Shown here one piece after another: positions 8,151 to 17,069 of a stretch of DNA of 64,000 nucleotides (the stretch's first letter is position 1; every line of letters starts with the position of its first letter). A program made the translations under genes and the position numbers. Under the pieces are notes generated by a model that saw only the letters and a list, made by a program, of their open reading frames with translations, ran no database searches and was not told the DNA's origin. Source of the stretch: Mucilaginibacter agri. Its GTDB lineage: Bacteria; Bacteroidota; Bacteroidia; Sphingobacteriales; Sphingobacteriaceae. The stretch covers positions 372,001-436,000 of the forward strand of contig NZ_WWEO01000041.1 in assembly GCF_009928685.1 (NCBI RefSeq), read 5' to 3'.

Positions 8151-10250
8151 TTATTTGCTGTAGATATTGCTTGTATTGCGGTAACCTGTAGCTGTATTGC
8201 TGTACCAGTCAAGGAAGCTAACACCGCCACCACTTGCCCAGTCTGCAAAGTGAGGATAAGCCTGGTTAATGTTAATACCTTCTATAGGGTATGCAAAGTC
8301 GCCGGTGAAGCCGATAGCCCATGGCCAGTTCTCTTTGCTCAGGTAGTAACGGTTTGCAGATGCAGATGAGTTATCATCATAAGTACCGAACAGTTTGGTA
8401 TCTGCTTTATCAGTTGGCAGGTAACCTGGCAAGTGAATTTCATAACCCCTTCTCAGGTTGCTGATCAGGAATGGATTGAATGCCGTTGGAGTTAAAGTAG
8501 AAGCCGCAACCGGAGTGCTGAACATTACATCAACAGTAGCTGTTTGGCTGGTTACTTTATCCTTGCTGGTCAGCGTATTGATCAGGTAAGAACCGTCAGC
8601 ATTTTTGATCAATGCTTCGTGGTTGTCGAAAGGAACAATAACTGCTTTAGTTTGTCCGGCTTCAACACCGTTAGAGGCAAGCGTAATATAATTGCTGATG
8701 AATTTTTGACCGGTTACAGATGATACCGCAGAGGCAGCAACTGGTAACTGTACACCAAAACCATTGTGGAATGAAGCACCTGCTGCACCGATAGTATAAT
8801 CACCTTTCATTTCAACAACTGCGTTCGAAGCATTGCTGTAGAAAGTATAACGGAATTTAACTAACAAGTCGTTCAGGTCGTAATCGCCTTTAGATGGGAA
8901 GTTGTCTTCGAAAGCCAAAGTAGAATAAGTGCTTGCTGATGGATAGTAGCTGATGTAAGCTTTAGTAGCATCGTTAGGGAAAGCATCTAATTCGTCTGGA
9001 ACACCATCGCCGTCAGTATCGCCACCTTTATCAATTGTAGCTACGCCATTGTTAGAGATTGCAGTAACAGGATTCGAAGTAGCGTAGATAACTAAGTCGT
9101 TAAAGTCGTTATCAGAACCACCATTTTGTCTGTTTTGATCTTCAAAGCCGAATAGGTACAGCTTGTGAACATCATCATATAACATCACATTGTGCTTTCT
9201 TAATGCGCTGGTGTTTTCTGGGTTAAAGTCGTCCTGGCTAAAGAATGCCTGGTTGCTGGTGTTAACTCCACTGCCGGTCCATGCATTTTGAATCAAGATG
9301 AAGCCTACTGATGTACCTGCATCAAACGTTCCTAATTTAACTTTATCGCCAGCTTTTAAACCGCCGCCCGAACCCGAGCCAGATGCGTTAGGGAAAATAT
9401 AAGTAACCTTATCGATACCGTTAGAATTGGTACCACTAGTAACCTGTTTTGGAGGATTACTTGTTTTATAGGTATAATAAGCCAGGGTATTTTGGTAGCC
9501 AGCACCTTCTGCAACGAACGTAACCCATACATCAGATTTTGCAGTAAGGTTTATGGTATGTACCGCGCTTGATGCTAAATATTCAGGGTGAGTAGACGGA
9601 ACTGATTTACCTTCTGGCAATGATGCGTTGATGTAAGATAATAAAGAGGCATCGATAACATCGCCTGTAGCCTCAAGGTAAGCTGGGCGGCCTAAATTGG
9701 TTGGGCTGGTAAATGCATTTGAAGATGTGTAACCGGTAGGGTAACCAACATCTACCTGTGTAGTACCATTTACAGCTTTTGTTGAGTTTGCAGAAATCGC
9801 AACAGTATTAATGGCATCAGGAATAATATCGCCGCTATAGCCGTCTTTACCGCCAATAACTGCCGTTATTGAACCATTGTTAATCGCAGCAGTCGCGTTA
9901 CGCATTAAACCTACATAAGCAGGGTCGATAACTAATTTATCTACTGAAGAAGCAACAGTTACTTTTGCAGTAAGGTTACCAGATTTATCGGTAACGCCTT
10001 TAAATATAGATGATGAAGCATCTGTGTTACCTGGAAGATAAACGCTAACGATAACGCCAGATACGGCACCACCAACATTGTCTTTTAAGCTAACATTTAA
10101 ATTAACAGTTTTAGTGGTTGAAAAATTGAAACCGTCCGGAGCAATTTTGTTTAAACCTGTTTCGGGAGTTGTTCCCGAATTGTTGTCTTTTTTACATGAT
10201 GTAAAGGCTGCAACAGAAGCCAAAGCACAAATTGTAAATAATTTTTTCAT
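8151..10250 (-). CDS. LruC domain-containing surface lipoprotein
   Basis: The 699-residue protein begins with a lipoprotein signal (MKKLFTICALASVAAFTSC), Cys19 being the probable lipidated residue. A Bacteroidota LruC domain occupies the C-terminal ~280 residues, with FEDNFPSKGDYDLNDLLVKF as its recognisable core and a preceding calcium-binding TSP3-like repeat DTDGDGVPDELDAFPND. An upstream region with NDFNDLVIY resembles DUF4114. Together these suggest a calcium-stabilised exported adhesin-like or matrix protein, but no experimentally fixed function is known to me. It is monocistronic: a terminator follows, and the upstream 257 bases hold no gene. Confidence 0.8.
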   Translation of the reverse strand: MKKLFTICALASVAAFTSCKKDNNSGTTPETGLNKIAPDGFNFSTTKTVNLNVSLKDNVGGAVSGVIVSVYLPGNTDASSSIFKGVTDKSGNLTAKVTVASSVDKLVIDPAYVGLMRNATAAINNGSITAVIGGKDGYSGDIIPDAINTVAISANSTKAVNGTTQVDVGYPTGYTSSNAFTSPTNLGRPAYLEATGDVIDASLLSYINASLPEGKSVPSTHPEYLASSAVHTINLTAKSDVWVTFVAEGAGYQNTLAYYTYKTSNPPKQVTSGTNSNGIDKVTYIFPNASGSGSGGGLKAGDKVKLGTFDAGTSVGFILIQNAWTGSGVNTSNQAFFSQDDFNPENTSALRKHNVMLYDDVHKLYLFGFEDQNRQNGGSDNDFNDLVIYATSNPVTAISNNGVATIDKGGDTDGDGVPDELDAFPNDATKAYISYYPSASTYSTLAFEDNFPSKGDYDLNDLLVKFRYTFYSNASNAVVEMKGDYTIGAAGASFHNGFGVQLPVAASAVSSVTGQKFISNYITLASNGVEAGQTKAVIVPFDNHEALIKNADGSYLINTLTSKDKVTSQTATVDVMFSTPVAASTLTPTAFNPFLISNLRRGYEIHLPGYLPTDKADTKLFGTYDDNSSASANRYYLSKENWPWAIGFTGDFAYPIEGININQAYPHFADWASGGGVSFLDWYSNTATGYRNTSNIYSK

Positions 10251-10449
10251 AACGTTTTAACCTATCGTAATATCTCTCTTTTGAGATTTCGGTTAAGGCA
10301 AAAAAAACTCCAAAAATTGAAAATTGAACCAAATGGCTGTATTTCAGTCATTTATACATATTCCCTTAAGTTGTGTAGTTTTTTGTGTAGAAAATTGTGG
10401 AATAATTGATACGGTTTTCGCACCAGGTAGCCCAAAAACGGGGAAAATA

Positions 10450-10486
10450 AAAATCCCCAACCGGGATTATCGGCCAGGGATTTTAT
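10450..10486 (-). terminator. Terminator of the YugP-like protease gene
   Basis: AAAATCCC (10450-10457) pairs with GGGATTTT (10477-10484), 22 bases downstream of the minus-strand stop at 10508. A smaller alternative hairpin is nested in the loop (ATCCC…GGGAT). Confidence 0.65.
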
Positions 10487-10507
10487 ATAATTAATTGCAG
10501 CTATAGG

Positions 10508-11236
10508 TTAATTGCGCCTGTTATTTAAAAACGAAACGTAATATAACAGTGTGGCTAGTGAACCAAGTGCTGCAACAACGTAAGTCATGGCGGCCCACCA
10601 GAGGGCGTCTTTAGCTTGTTCGTGCTCTTCGCTGGTTTGCATTACGCTATAGTTATTGTTTAGCCAAGCCAATGCACGCTGACTGGCATCAAACTCAACC
10701 GGCAGCGTAATAAAGCTAAATAAGGTAACCAATGCCAGCGCCGCAATGCCTATCATTAATATATAGGGACTGTTGGAGAAAATCATCAGCATAACACCGA
10801 TCATCAGCGTCCATTGTACTAATTTGGAAGCCACACTAATTACAGGCACAATTGCTGTGCGCAAACTTAACCAGCTGTAAGCCTTGGCATGTTGAACCGC
10901 GTGCCCACACTCGTGTGCTGCAACAGCAGCAGCGGCCACGCTTCGGCTGTAAAATACGTCCGGGCTTAAGTTTACCGTTTTATCTTCGGGGTTGTAATGG
11001 TCGGTTAGTTGGCCTTCCACAGAAATCACCTGCACATCCATAATGTAGTTATCGCGCAGCATCTTTTGAGCTACTTCGGCACCTGTTAATCCAGACGAAA
11101 GCGGCACTTCAGCATATTTCTGAAACTTGTTCCTGAAACGCGATTGTACAATAAAACTCACCAATGCCACGCCGATCATCAAGACCCAGGCAGAAGAGTA
11201 GCCTATGTATGCAGTAATAAATGAGAAATGTATCAT
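10508..11236 (-). CDS. YugP-like membrane zinc metallopeptidase
   Basis: The 242-residue protein has an N-terminal membrane helix (about residues 10-30) and the zinc motif HECGH (His108, Glu109, His112) preceded by AAAAVAAHE. Two further hydrophobic helices lie near 130-170 and another near the C-terminus. This is the layout of the Zn_peptidase_2 (PF04298, YugP) family of membrane metallopeptidases, whose substrates are not established. The gene is divergent from the FAD oxidoreductase at 11287 with only 50 bases between starts. Confidence 0.85.
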   Translation of the reverse strand: MIHFSFITAYIGYSSAWVLMIGVALVSFIVQSRFRNKFQKYAEVPLSSGLTGAEVAQKMLRDNYIMDVQVISVEGQLTDHYNPEDKTVNLSPDVFYSRSVAAAAVAAHECGHAVQHAKAYSWLSLRTAIVPVISVASKLVQWTLMIGVMLMIFSNSPYILMIGIAALALVTLFSFITLPVEFDASQRALAWLNNNYSVMQTSEEHEQAKDALWWAAMTYVVAALGSLATLLYYVSFLNNRRN

Positions 11237-11286
11237 CTTTATATGTTTATAATAAGTGATTCAAAAAGTATTCCGCATTTTAAAAA

Positions 11287-12435
11287 ATGACAGTCGCAGA
11301 TCAGGCATTTTCTTATTGGGAACGCACCGCATTTATTGACGAGGCCGGTGTGCTAATTATAGGCAGCGGACTGGTTGGTCTAAGTGCTGCACTGCATCTG
11401 AAACAGCAACAACCTGCTATTAAAGTTACAGTTTTAGATCGTGGTTTTTTACCAAGCGGTGCAAGCACAAAAAATGCGGGTTTTGCCTGTCTTGGTACCG
11501 TTTCGGAGCAGTTGGCTTATATCAGTCGCTCGTCGGAGGTTGAGATGCTGCGCATGGTTGACTACAAATACCGGGGATTGCAACGCCTGCGGAAAAATCT
11601 TGGAGATGCCAATATTCGCTACGAGCAAAATGGCGGTTACGAGTTATTTACCCGCGAAGAAAAGCAGGAAGCGGAAATGGCTGCGGACAACATTTCGTAC
11701 CTAAATAAAATTTTAAGTACAGTTATTGGTGATACTGACATTTATGCAGTTGCGGATGCTAAAATTGCAGGCTTTGGTTTTCAGGGAGTTAACCGAATGG
11801 TGGTTAATAAATACGAAGGACAGATCCATACAGGATATATGATGCGCACGCTCCTTCTCAGAGCTTACGAGACCGGAGTTTTAGTGCTGAATAATTGTGT
11901 GGTTGATAGAATTGAAACGAACAATAATTACATATGTTTAAGTACCTCGCAGGGAAATTTCAGAGCAAAGAAGGTTATCGTAGCTAACAATGCCTTCGCC
12001 AAACAGCTTTACTCTGATCTAGATGTAGTGCCAGGCCGTGGCCAGGTATTAGTAACCAAACCTATAGACGGTTTAAAACTGAAAGGCACTTACCATTTTA
12101 ACGAAGGCTACTATTATTTCCGCAACATAGATGGCCGTATTCTTTTCGGCGGTGGCCGTAACCTCAATTTTAAGGCCGAAGAAACTATCGATTTCGGAAA
12201 TACCGAGCAAATCAAAAATCACTTACTAAAATATCTTCACGAAATGATCCTGCCCAATCAAGATGTTGAAATAGATTATTGGTGGAGCGGCATTATGGGT
12301 TTTGGTGAAGAGCTTAGCCCTATAATTAAGGAACTTGAACCCAATGTTTTTTGTGCCGTACGATGCAATGGCATGGGTGTAGCCATGGGCAGTTTGGTTG
12401 GCGAAGAAGTGGCGGATTTGGTATTGAAGAGCTAA
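11287..12435 (+). CDS. FAD-dependent oxidoreductase, DAO/glycine oxidase type
   Basis: The 382-residue protein has a dinucleotide-binding motif GSGLVGLSAALHL at about residues 27-39 with the downstream acidic VLDRG, then GASTKNAGF and a C-terminal DAO signature FGGGRN…WSGIMGFGEELSPII…CNGMGVAMGS. Such enzymes oxidise amines or D-amino acids with FAD and release H2O2. The specific substrate cannot be told. The ATG at 11287 is followed by ~20 residues before the Rossmann fold, usual for the family. It is convergent with murF, the ~300 bases between them being filled with palindromes. Confidence 0.82.
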   Translation: MTVADQAFSYWERTAFIDEAGVLIIGSGLVGLSAALHLKQQQPAIKVTVLDRGFLPSGASTKNAGFACLGTVSEQLAYISRSSEVEMLRMVDYKYRGLQRLRKNLGDANIRYEQNGGYELFTREEKQEAEMAADNISYLNKILSTVIGDTDIYAVADAKIAGFGFQGVNRMVVNKYEGQIHTGYMMRTLLLRAYETGVLVLNNCVVDRIETNNNYICLSTSQGNFRAKKVIVANNAFAKQLYSDLDVVPGRGQVLVTKPIDGLKLKGTYHFNEGYYYFRNIDGRILFGGGRNLNFKAEETIDFGNTEQIKNHLLKYLHEMILPNQDVEIDYWWSGIMGFGEELSPIIKELEPNVFCAVRCNGMGVAMGSLVGEEVADLVLKS

Positions 12436-12439
12436 GTAA

Positions 12440-12472
12440 GTGGTGCGTGGTGCAAAGCACCACATGCACCAC
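12440..12472. repeat. Nested hairpin GTGGTGC/GCACCAC, possible terminator
   Basis: GTGGTGC (12440-12446) pairs with GCACCAC (12466-12472), and an inner GGTGC-AAA-GCACC (12449-12461) stacks inside. It begins five bases after the oxidoreductase stop, so it could act in 3'-end formation, but there is no T run. Confidence 0.5.
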
Positions 12473-12482
12473 TGTGTTCCTG

Positions 12483-12603
12483 CTTAAAAGTCATTTTCGA
12501 CTAAATTAATTATATATCTGATTGGTATATAATTAATTGTAGAACGTGTGCCTTCGTAGAGGGATTCAAATGCACTACAATGCTCCTACTTAAAAGTCAT
12601 TTT
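12483..12603. repeat. 15-bp direct repeat flanking an AT-rich palindrome
   Basis: CTTAAAAGTCATTTT occurs at 12483-12497 and again at 12589-12603. Between them lies a perfect 13-bp inverted repeat AATTAATTATATA/TATATAATTAATT (12504-12516 with 12526-12538, 9-base loop). The arrangement could be the scar of a small non-coding insertion. Confidence 0.55.
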
Positions 12604-12624
12604 GCTGACAATAACTAATCAATT

Positions 12625-12704
12625 AGGGTGTCATGTTGAGGCACTCGAAACATAGTGGGTTGGCCTCTACGCGATACACTTCGAGTGCCTCAGTGGGACA
12701 CCCT
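12625..12704. repeat. Long imperfect palindrome (dispersed repeat type)
   Basis: AGGGTGTC (12625-12632) pairs with GACACCCT (12697-12704), and TGAGGCACTCGAA (12637-12649) with TTCGAGTGCCTCA (12680-12692). The RNA would fold into one long hairpin. The sequence resembles dispersed intergenic repeats of the TGTCATGCTGAG type that I associate with Bacteroidota genomes; mobility is an inference. It also lies 27 bases past the murF stop. Confidence 0.7.
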
Positions 12705-12730
12705 CGATAATCTGTAAGAGGCCCCAATCC

Positions 12731-14035
12731 TTAAAACAACTGCGTCAATCGCTCTAAAGCCATGCCTCGCGAACCCTTGATTAACACCGTAGCATGTTTA
12801 ATAGGATTTTCTTTCAGCGCATTAATAGCTTCCTCTGTAGTCTCATAAAAATCGGCAGTAAATCCATTTTTCTGTTCGAAAAAAGCCTTTCCTATAAATA
12901 TGCGATGGTTAACCGGCGCGGCGATAGCTTTTTGAATAATGGCCTTATGCTCGGCGGCAGACTCATCACCTAGTTCAAACATATCACCCAAAACCAAAAC
13001 TTTGTCTTTAGCATCCATGGTGCTGATATTGTCTATCGCCACCGCCATGCTGCTCGGGTTGGCGTTGTAGTAATCGCAGATTAACGTATTATCGGCCGTT
13101 TGCATAATTTGCGAACGGTTGTTGGTTGGCTGATAACCGGCAATACCGGCGTTGATCTCTGCATCTTCCATTTTAAAATGAGTGCCAATGCAGATAGCTA
13201 CGAGCATGTTATCCAGGTTGTAAGCACCCGTTAAATGCGAGTCGACCTCGTGACTTTTTCCGGATGGGCTAATCCACTCCAAAGAAACGTAAGGGGCGTT
13301 TTTGGTTACGTGGCCGCTGATTAAATTCCCTGCGTTTTTAGTGCCGTAGCCAATGGTTCCGTGCAGATCCCGGGCAGCCGCCATTTCGGCTAAAACCGGG
13401 CTGTCGGTGTTAATAAATATCGTTCTGTTGTTGGCCTTAAGATAATCGTACAGTTCGCCCTTGGCAATTTTTACTCCCTCGGTTCCACCAAATCCTTCTA
13501 GATGCGCTTTACCGACGTTGGTGATTAATCCGTGTGTTGGTTGCGAAATAGTGCAAAGCATCTCAATTTCTTTCTGATGGTTGGCGCCCATTTCAATTAC
13601 GGCCATTTCGTGTTCCGGGGTAACCGACAGAATGCTCAACGGAACACCAATATGATTGTTCAGATTACCTTGGGTGGCGTAAGTATTAAAGCGCTGCGAT
13701 AATACGGCTTTGATCAGCTCTTTTGTTGTGGTTTTACCGTTAGTGCCAGTAAGGCCAATAACCGGAATCTGCAATTGCTTGCGGTGGTAGCGGGCAAGAT
13801 CCTGAAGTTGGGTTAGCGCATCATCTACCAAAATATATTGGTCGCTTAAGCGATAATGAGCGTTATCAATAATAGCGTAGGCAGCGCCGGCCTCAATGGC
13901 CTGCTGTGCAAAGCTGTTGGCATCAAAATTATCGCCCTTAAGCGCAAAGAATAAGCTGCCCGGTACAATTTTGCGGGTATCGGTACTAATTACGGGGTGC
14001 TGCAAAAACAGCTCATAAAGTTGTTCGGTAACCAT
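12731..14035 (-). CDS. murF: UDP-N-acetylmuramoyl-tripeptide--D-alanyl-D-alanine ligase
   Basis: The 434-residue protein follows the Mur ligase plan. The N-terminal UDP-binding region has DTRK…GSLFFALKGDNFDAN. The ATP site GLTGTNGKTTTKE is at about residues 94-106. The central domain has VIEMGANHQKEIEML and the conserved GNLNNHIGVPLS. The C-terminal domain carries DYYNANPSSMAVAID and VLGDMFELG. MurF adds D-Ala-D-Ala to the UDP-MurNAc-tripeptide in the last cytoplasmic step of peptidoglycan precursor synthesis. Length is normal. It stands alone here, away from a dcw cluster, as in many Bacteroidota. Confidence 0.95.
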   Translation of the reverse strand: MVTEQLYELFLQHPVISTDTRKIVPGSLFFALKGDNFDANSFAQQAIEAGAAYAIIDNAHYRLSDQYILVDDALTQLQDLARYHRKQLQIPVIGLTGTNGKTTTKELIKAVLSQRFNTYATQGNLNNHIGVPLSILSVTPEHEMAVIEMGANHQKEIEMLCTISQPTHGLITNVGKAHLEGFGGTEGVKIAKGELYDYLKANNRTIFINTDSPVLAEMAAARDLHGTIGYGTKNAGNLISGHVTKNAPYVSLEWISPSGKSHEVDSHLTGAYNLDNMLVAICIGTHFKMEDAEINAGIAGYQPTNNRSQIMQTADNTLICDYYNANPSSMAVAIDNISTMDAKDKVLVLGDMFELGDESAAEHKAIIQKAIAAPVNHRIFIGKAFFEQKNGFTADFYETTEEAINALKENPIKHATVLIKGSRGMALERLTQLF

Positions 14036-14107
14036 GTGGTAAATATACAGGCTAAAAGTAAAAAGGTTATTTTGATATAAAGATTAATGATATTTTTTGA
14101 TGTTCCA

Positions 14108-14174
14108 GCAGGGTCTCTCGATAGAGGACCCTGCGCTGTTTAAAACTCAGCGTCTCTCGGAGAGGACCCTGAGG
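14108..14174. repeat. Tandem pair of GGGTCTCTCG palindromes
   Basis: GCAGGGTC…GACCCTGC (14108-14115 with 14127-14134) is followed by CTCAG…CTGAG enclosing TCTCTCGGAGAGGA (about 14147-14174). The core GGGTCTCTCGnnAGAGGACCCTGCGC is shared with the larger repeats at 43498-43643 and 44707-44851, so three copies of one family occur in this window. Confidence 0.75.
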
Positions 14175-14249
14175 GAAAACTAAAAACTTTTCACCGAGTA
14201 TTTCAGGCCGTTCACCGCAAATAGAATTAGCCTAACCGCAAGCCCATTG

Positions 14250-14299
14250 TTGCAGGAGCGCGGGCAGGGTACTTTTGTTGAGTAATACAGAATTACTCA
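14250..14299 (+). promoter_or_regulatory. Promoter and leader palindrome of the HXXEE gene
   Basis: TTG (14250-14252), a 17-base gap and TACTTTTG (14270-14277) fit the Bacteroidota promoter pattern. Immediately downstream TGAGTAAT-ACAGA-ATTACTCA (14279-14299) is a perfect 8-bp inverted repeat ending three bases before the start codon, where it could bind a repressor or mask translation initiation. Confidence 0.6.
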
Positions 14300-14302
14300 G
14301 CG

Positions 14303-14803
14303 ATGGATAGGTTTTTTTTAATGGCATGGTTACTACCGCTCGCCATCATAGCACATATAATAGAAGAGTTTGTTTTCCCCGGCGGCTTTATCAAATGGTA
14401 CCGGGATTACAAACCCGAAATAGCATCGAGCATTACCACAAGCCGGTTAACCTTGATTAATCTGGTTTTAGTGATAGCTTCTTTTATACCCTTGTTTTTT
14501 GGCACATGCACACAAGGCATATCCTGGTTGCTGGCTATTACATCTATACTGGCAGTAAACGCCATCTTTCATGTCGTGGGTAGCGGCCGAACCAAAACTT
14601 ATTCGCCCGGCGAGATCACCGCAGTATTTTTGTATCTGCCATTCGCCATTTTTGTTAACTGGCACCTTTTGGCTACTCAGGCCATAACCTGGGATTATGC
14701 TGCGCAATGCTTCTTGGTGGGTATCGGGTACCATATTTGGTCGGCTTATGCACATAGGCAGCGTGCCATGAAGTTTGAGCAATATCAGTCGGCGGGTAAA
14801 TAA
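14303..14803 (+). CDS. HXXEE domain membrane protein
   Basis: The 166-residue protein is nearly all hydrophobic, with about five helices. HIIEE at residues 18-22, at the end of the first helix, is the signature of the HXXEE (PF13787) family; a second histidine, in AIFHVVGSG, is typical too. These integral membrane proteins have no established activity; the conserved His/Glu set suggests a metal or proton site. The gene has its own promoter at 14250 and a terminator at 14842, so it is monocistronic. Confidence 0.75.
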   Translation: MDRFFLMAWLLPLAIIAHIIEEFVFPGGFIKWYRDYKPEIASSITTSRLTLINLVLVIASFIPLFFGTCTQGISWLLAITSILAVNAIFHVVGSGRTKTYSPGEITAVFLYLPFAIFVNWHLLATQAITWDYAAQCFLVGIGYHIWSAYAHRQRAMKFEQYQSAGK

Positions 14804-14841
14804 TTTCTTCGTCAACGCGTAAGCGTTTCTATATATACGGT

Positions 14842-14872
14842 AAAAGGTCTTCTGTTTTTAGGGGGACCTTTT
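14842..14872. terminator. Bidirectional terminator
   Basis: AAAAGGTC (14842-14849) pairs with GACCTTTT (14865-14872), with T runs on both strands. It lies between the convergent stops at 14803 and 14874. Confidence 0.75.
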
Positions 14873-14873
14873 T

Positions 14874-15713
14874 TTATTTAAAGATCTTGTTCAACTCGGT
14901 TGTTGGCGTAGCCATGTTGCCAAAGCCAAATGTACCATGCTGACGTACTTCTTCGGCAGCGGTAAGAAAGGATGAATAAGCTGCACGGAAAAATGCACCG
15001 CCTACACTTACCCTTTTCACACCGATGTCGGCCAGCATGTTTAACGAAAAATTGGTGTTAGGTATGCCCATAACTACGTTGATAGGGCATGGTGCTACAG
15101 CTTTTACTGCCGCTGTTATATCTTCTATTGTTTTGAATCCGGGAGCAAATACCACATCGGCGCCTGCTTCGGCAAATGCTTCTAACCTGCGGATGGTGTC
15201 TTTTAAATCGGTACTGCCATGAATTAAATTCTCGGCACGGGCCGTAAGAGTAAAGGGAATAGGCAAACTTTTGGCTGTGGCGACCGCTGCCTTCACACGC
15301 GCCAACGCATGTTCGAAACAATAGATAGGGCCAGCCGGATTGCCTGTTGCATCTTCTATCGAACCTCCGGCCAAACCCGCCTTGGCTGCCATTAAGATAG
15401 TTTCTGCACAAAACTCTGGATCGTCGCCAAAACAGTTTTCTAAATCGGCTGATACCGGTAAGTGGGTAGCCTCAACAACACTTCGTGCATTTAACAAGGT
15501 TTCCTCACGGGAAACTAAACCCTCGCCATCAACCCGGCCCATCGAAAAGGCTAAACCAGCACTGGTGGTAGCAATAGCTTCGAACCCCAAACTTGTTAAT
15601 GTTTTGGCCGAGCCGGCATCCCAGGCGTTTGCCACTACAAATAAGCCACTGCGTTGATGGAGTAGTTTAAAGGTTTCTGCCTTTTGCTGTTGCGAAGTGT
15701 TTATAGTGCTCAC
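14874..15713 (-). CDS. Isocitrate lyase/PEP mutase family enzyme
   Basis: The 279-residue protein has the family's N-terminal FVVANAWDAGSAK, the substrate-loop aspartates in SADLENCFGDDPE, the GGSIEDATG motif and the barrel strand ADVVFAPGF. It belongs to the short PEP phosphonomutase-like group (PrpB/oxaloacetate hydrolase type) that makes or breaks a C-C or C-P bond next to a carboxylate with Mg2+. The usual KKCGH loop of isocitrate lyases is absent (ENCFGD instead), so true isocitrate or methylisocitrate lyase activity is unlikely. Exact substrate unknown. Its promoter is embedded in the terminator of fabV. Confidence 0.8.
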   Translation of the reverse strand: MSTINTSQQQKAETFKLLHQRSGLFVVANAWDAGSAKTLTSLGFEAIATTSAGLAFSMGRVDGEGLVSREETLLNARSVVEATHLPVSADLENCFGDDPEFCAETILMAAKAGLAGGSIEDATGNPAGPIYCFEHALARVKAAVATAKSLPIPFTLTARAENLIHGSTDLKDTIRRLEAFAEAGADVVFAPGFKTIEDITAAVKAVAPCPINVVMGIPNTNFSLNMLADIGVKRVSVGGAFFRAAYSSFLTAAEEVRQHGTFGFGNMATPTTELNKIFK

Positions 15714-15729
15714 GTGTTTCGGTTATATT

Positions 15730-15759
15730 CAAAGCTATACAAAAAAGAGGTTGCCTCAA
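15730..15759 (-). promoter_or_regulatory. Promoter of the PEP mutase-family gene
   Basis: On the minus strand, TTG (15757-15759), exactly 19 bases and TAGCTTTG (15730-15737) make a good Bacteroidota promoter, 17 bases ahead of the start codon. The -33 element lies inside the fabV terminator hairpin. Confidence 0.6.
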
Positions 15760-15781
15760 TATGCTTGAGACAACCTCTTTT
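15743..15781 (-). terminator. Terminator of fabV
   Basis: AAAAGAGGTTG (15743-15753) pairs with CAACCTCTTTT (15771-15781) around an inner CTCAA/TTGAG; U-rich on the minus strand, 22 bases after the fabV stop. Confidence 0.8.
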
Positions 15782-15802
15782 ATTATTTACGCCAGGAAGC
15801 AT

Positions 15803-16999
15803 TTAGCTAACTAAGCCTGATACTTCTACTACTTCGTTAACATCTGCAGTATAGTCAACACCCGGAACTTCGAACCCGAATAGGTTCATAAAGTCCCCGT
15901 GATAGCCAGCCAGGTCACCAATTGATTTAAGCGACTCCGTATCGGCAATTTTCCATAGCTCGTCAACTTTGGCTTGCACATCCGGGCGCATTTCCCAATC
16001 GTCTATACGGATACGGCCTTTATCATCTGTAGGGATGGTGCTACCATTGTATAAACGCTGTTCGAATAAACGCTGGATCTGCTCTATGCAACCTTCGTGA
16101 ATTCCTTCTGCTTTCATGGTTTTGTAAAGCAGGGAGATATACAATGGAATAACCGGAATTGCCGAGCTTGCCTGGGTAACCAATGCTTTGTTTACCGAGA
16201 TCAAAGCTTTGCCATCGATAGCTTTTAAGCTGTCATTGATCTCGAAAGCAGTAGCTTCCAGATGGTCTTTTGCACGGCCAATGGTTCCTTTACGGTATAC
16301 TTTTTCGGTTAAAGCTGGGCCTATGTAAGAGTAAGCAACAGTAACTACACCGTTAGCTAAAACATTAGCTTCTTTCATGGCATCAATCCACATTGCCCAA
16401 TCTTCGCCACCCATAACTTCAACCGTGTTGGCAATTTCTTCTTCCGTAGCCGGGTTGATCGAAATTTCGGAAACTACGCCGGTATGAAAATCAACCGTTT
16501 TATTGGTAAAAACCTCGCCAATTGGTTTAATAACCGAGTTGTGTGCAACACCGGTTTTTGGGTTGGTGCGGCGTGGCGATGCCAGGCTATATATTACTAA
16601 ATCAACCTGACCGAGTTCTTTTTTGATCAGGGCGATAGTTTTTTCTTTGATCTCGTCAGAGAAAGCGTCGCCGTTGATGCTTTTGGCGTACAGGCCAGCA
16701 TCGTGAGCTTGCTTTTCGAATGCAGCAGTATTATACCAGCCAGCTGAACCCGGTTTACCCGGAGCAGGAGGTTTTTCGAAATATACACCAACAGTAGCCG
16801 CATCAGAACCAAAGGCACTGGTAATGCGCGAAGCCAGCCCGAAACCGGTAGAAGCGCCGATAACCAATACTTTAGCCGGACCACCGTCTATCGCTTTTTT
16901 AGATTTGATATAATTGATTTGGTTGATCACGTTTTGCTCGCATCCCGCAGGGTGGGCAGTTAAACAGATAAATCCACGTATTTTGGGTTCTATAACCAT
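15803..16999 (-). CDS. fabV: FabV trans-2-enoyl-ACP/CoA reductase (NADH)
   Basis: The 398-residue length is exactly that of FabV. The N-terminus MVIEPKIRGFICLTAHPAGC and the cofactor motif VIGASTGFGLASR (about 46-58) are diagnostic. The catalytic Y-x8-K pair is Tyr235 and Lys244 in YRKGTIGRAK, the same numbers as in characterised Burkholderia FabV. The enzyme performs the last reduction of each fatty-acid elongation cycle; FabV types are known for low sensitivity to triclosan. Monocistronic, with a strong terminator downstream. Confidence 0.95.
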   Translation of the reverse strand: MVIEPKIRGFICLTAHPAGCEQNVINQINYIKSKKAIDGGPAKVLVIGASTGFGLASRITSAFGSDAATVGVYFEKPPAPGKPGSAGWYNTAAFEKQAHDAGLYAKSINGDAFSDEIKEKTIALIKKELGQVDLVIYSLASPRRTNPKTGVAHNSVIKPIGEVFTNKTVDFHTGVVSEISINPATEEEIANTVEVMGGEDWAMWIDAMKEANVLANGVVTVAYSYIGPALTEKVYRKGTIGRAKDHLEATAFEINDSLKAIDGKALISVNKALVTQASSAIPVIPLYISLLYKTMKAEGIHEGCIEQIQRLFEQRLYNGSTIPTDDKGRIRIDDWEMRPDVQAKVDELWKIADTESLKSIGDLAGYHGDFMNLFGFEVPGVDYTADVNEVVEVSGLVS

Positions 17000-17069
17000 A
17001 ACAGCTTATTTAAAATTGGGGCATATATAAGGATTATTTTGAAAACATCCCGTAAAAAGGTTCTTTACA

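Noticed and set aside
15058-15411. 117-codon minus-strand frame inside the PEP mutase-family gene
   Set aside because: Same-strand shadow in another frame; its protein has no recognisable domain and the true gene has clear motifs.
14874-15713. True isocitrate or methylisocitrate lyase
   Set aside because: The KKCGH loop is replaced by ENCFGD and the protein is short.
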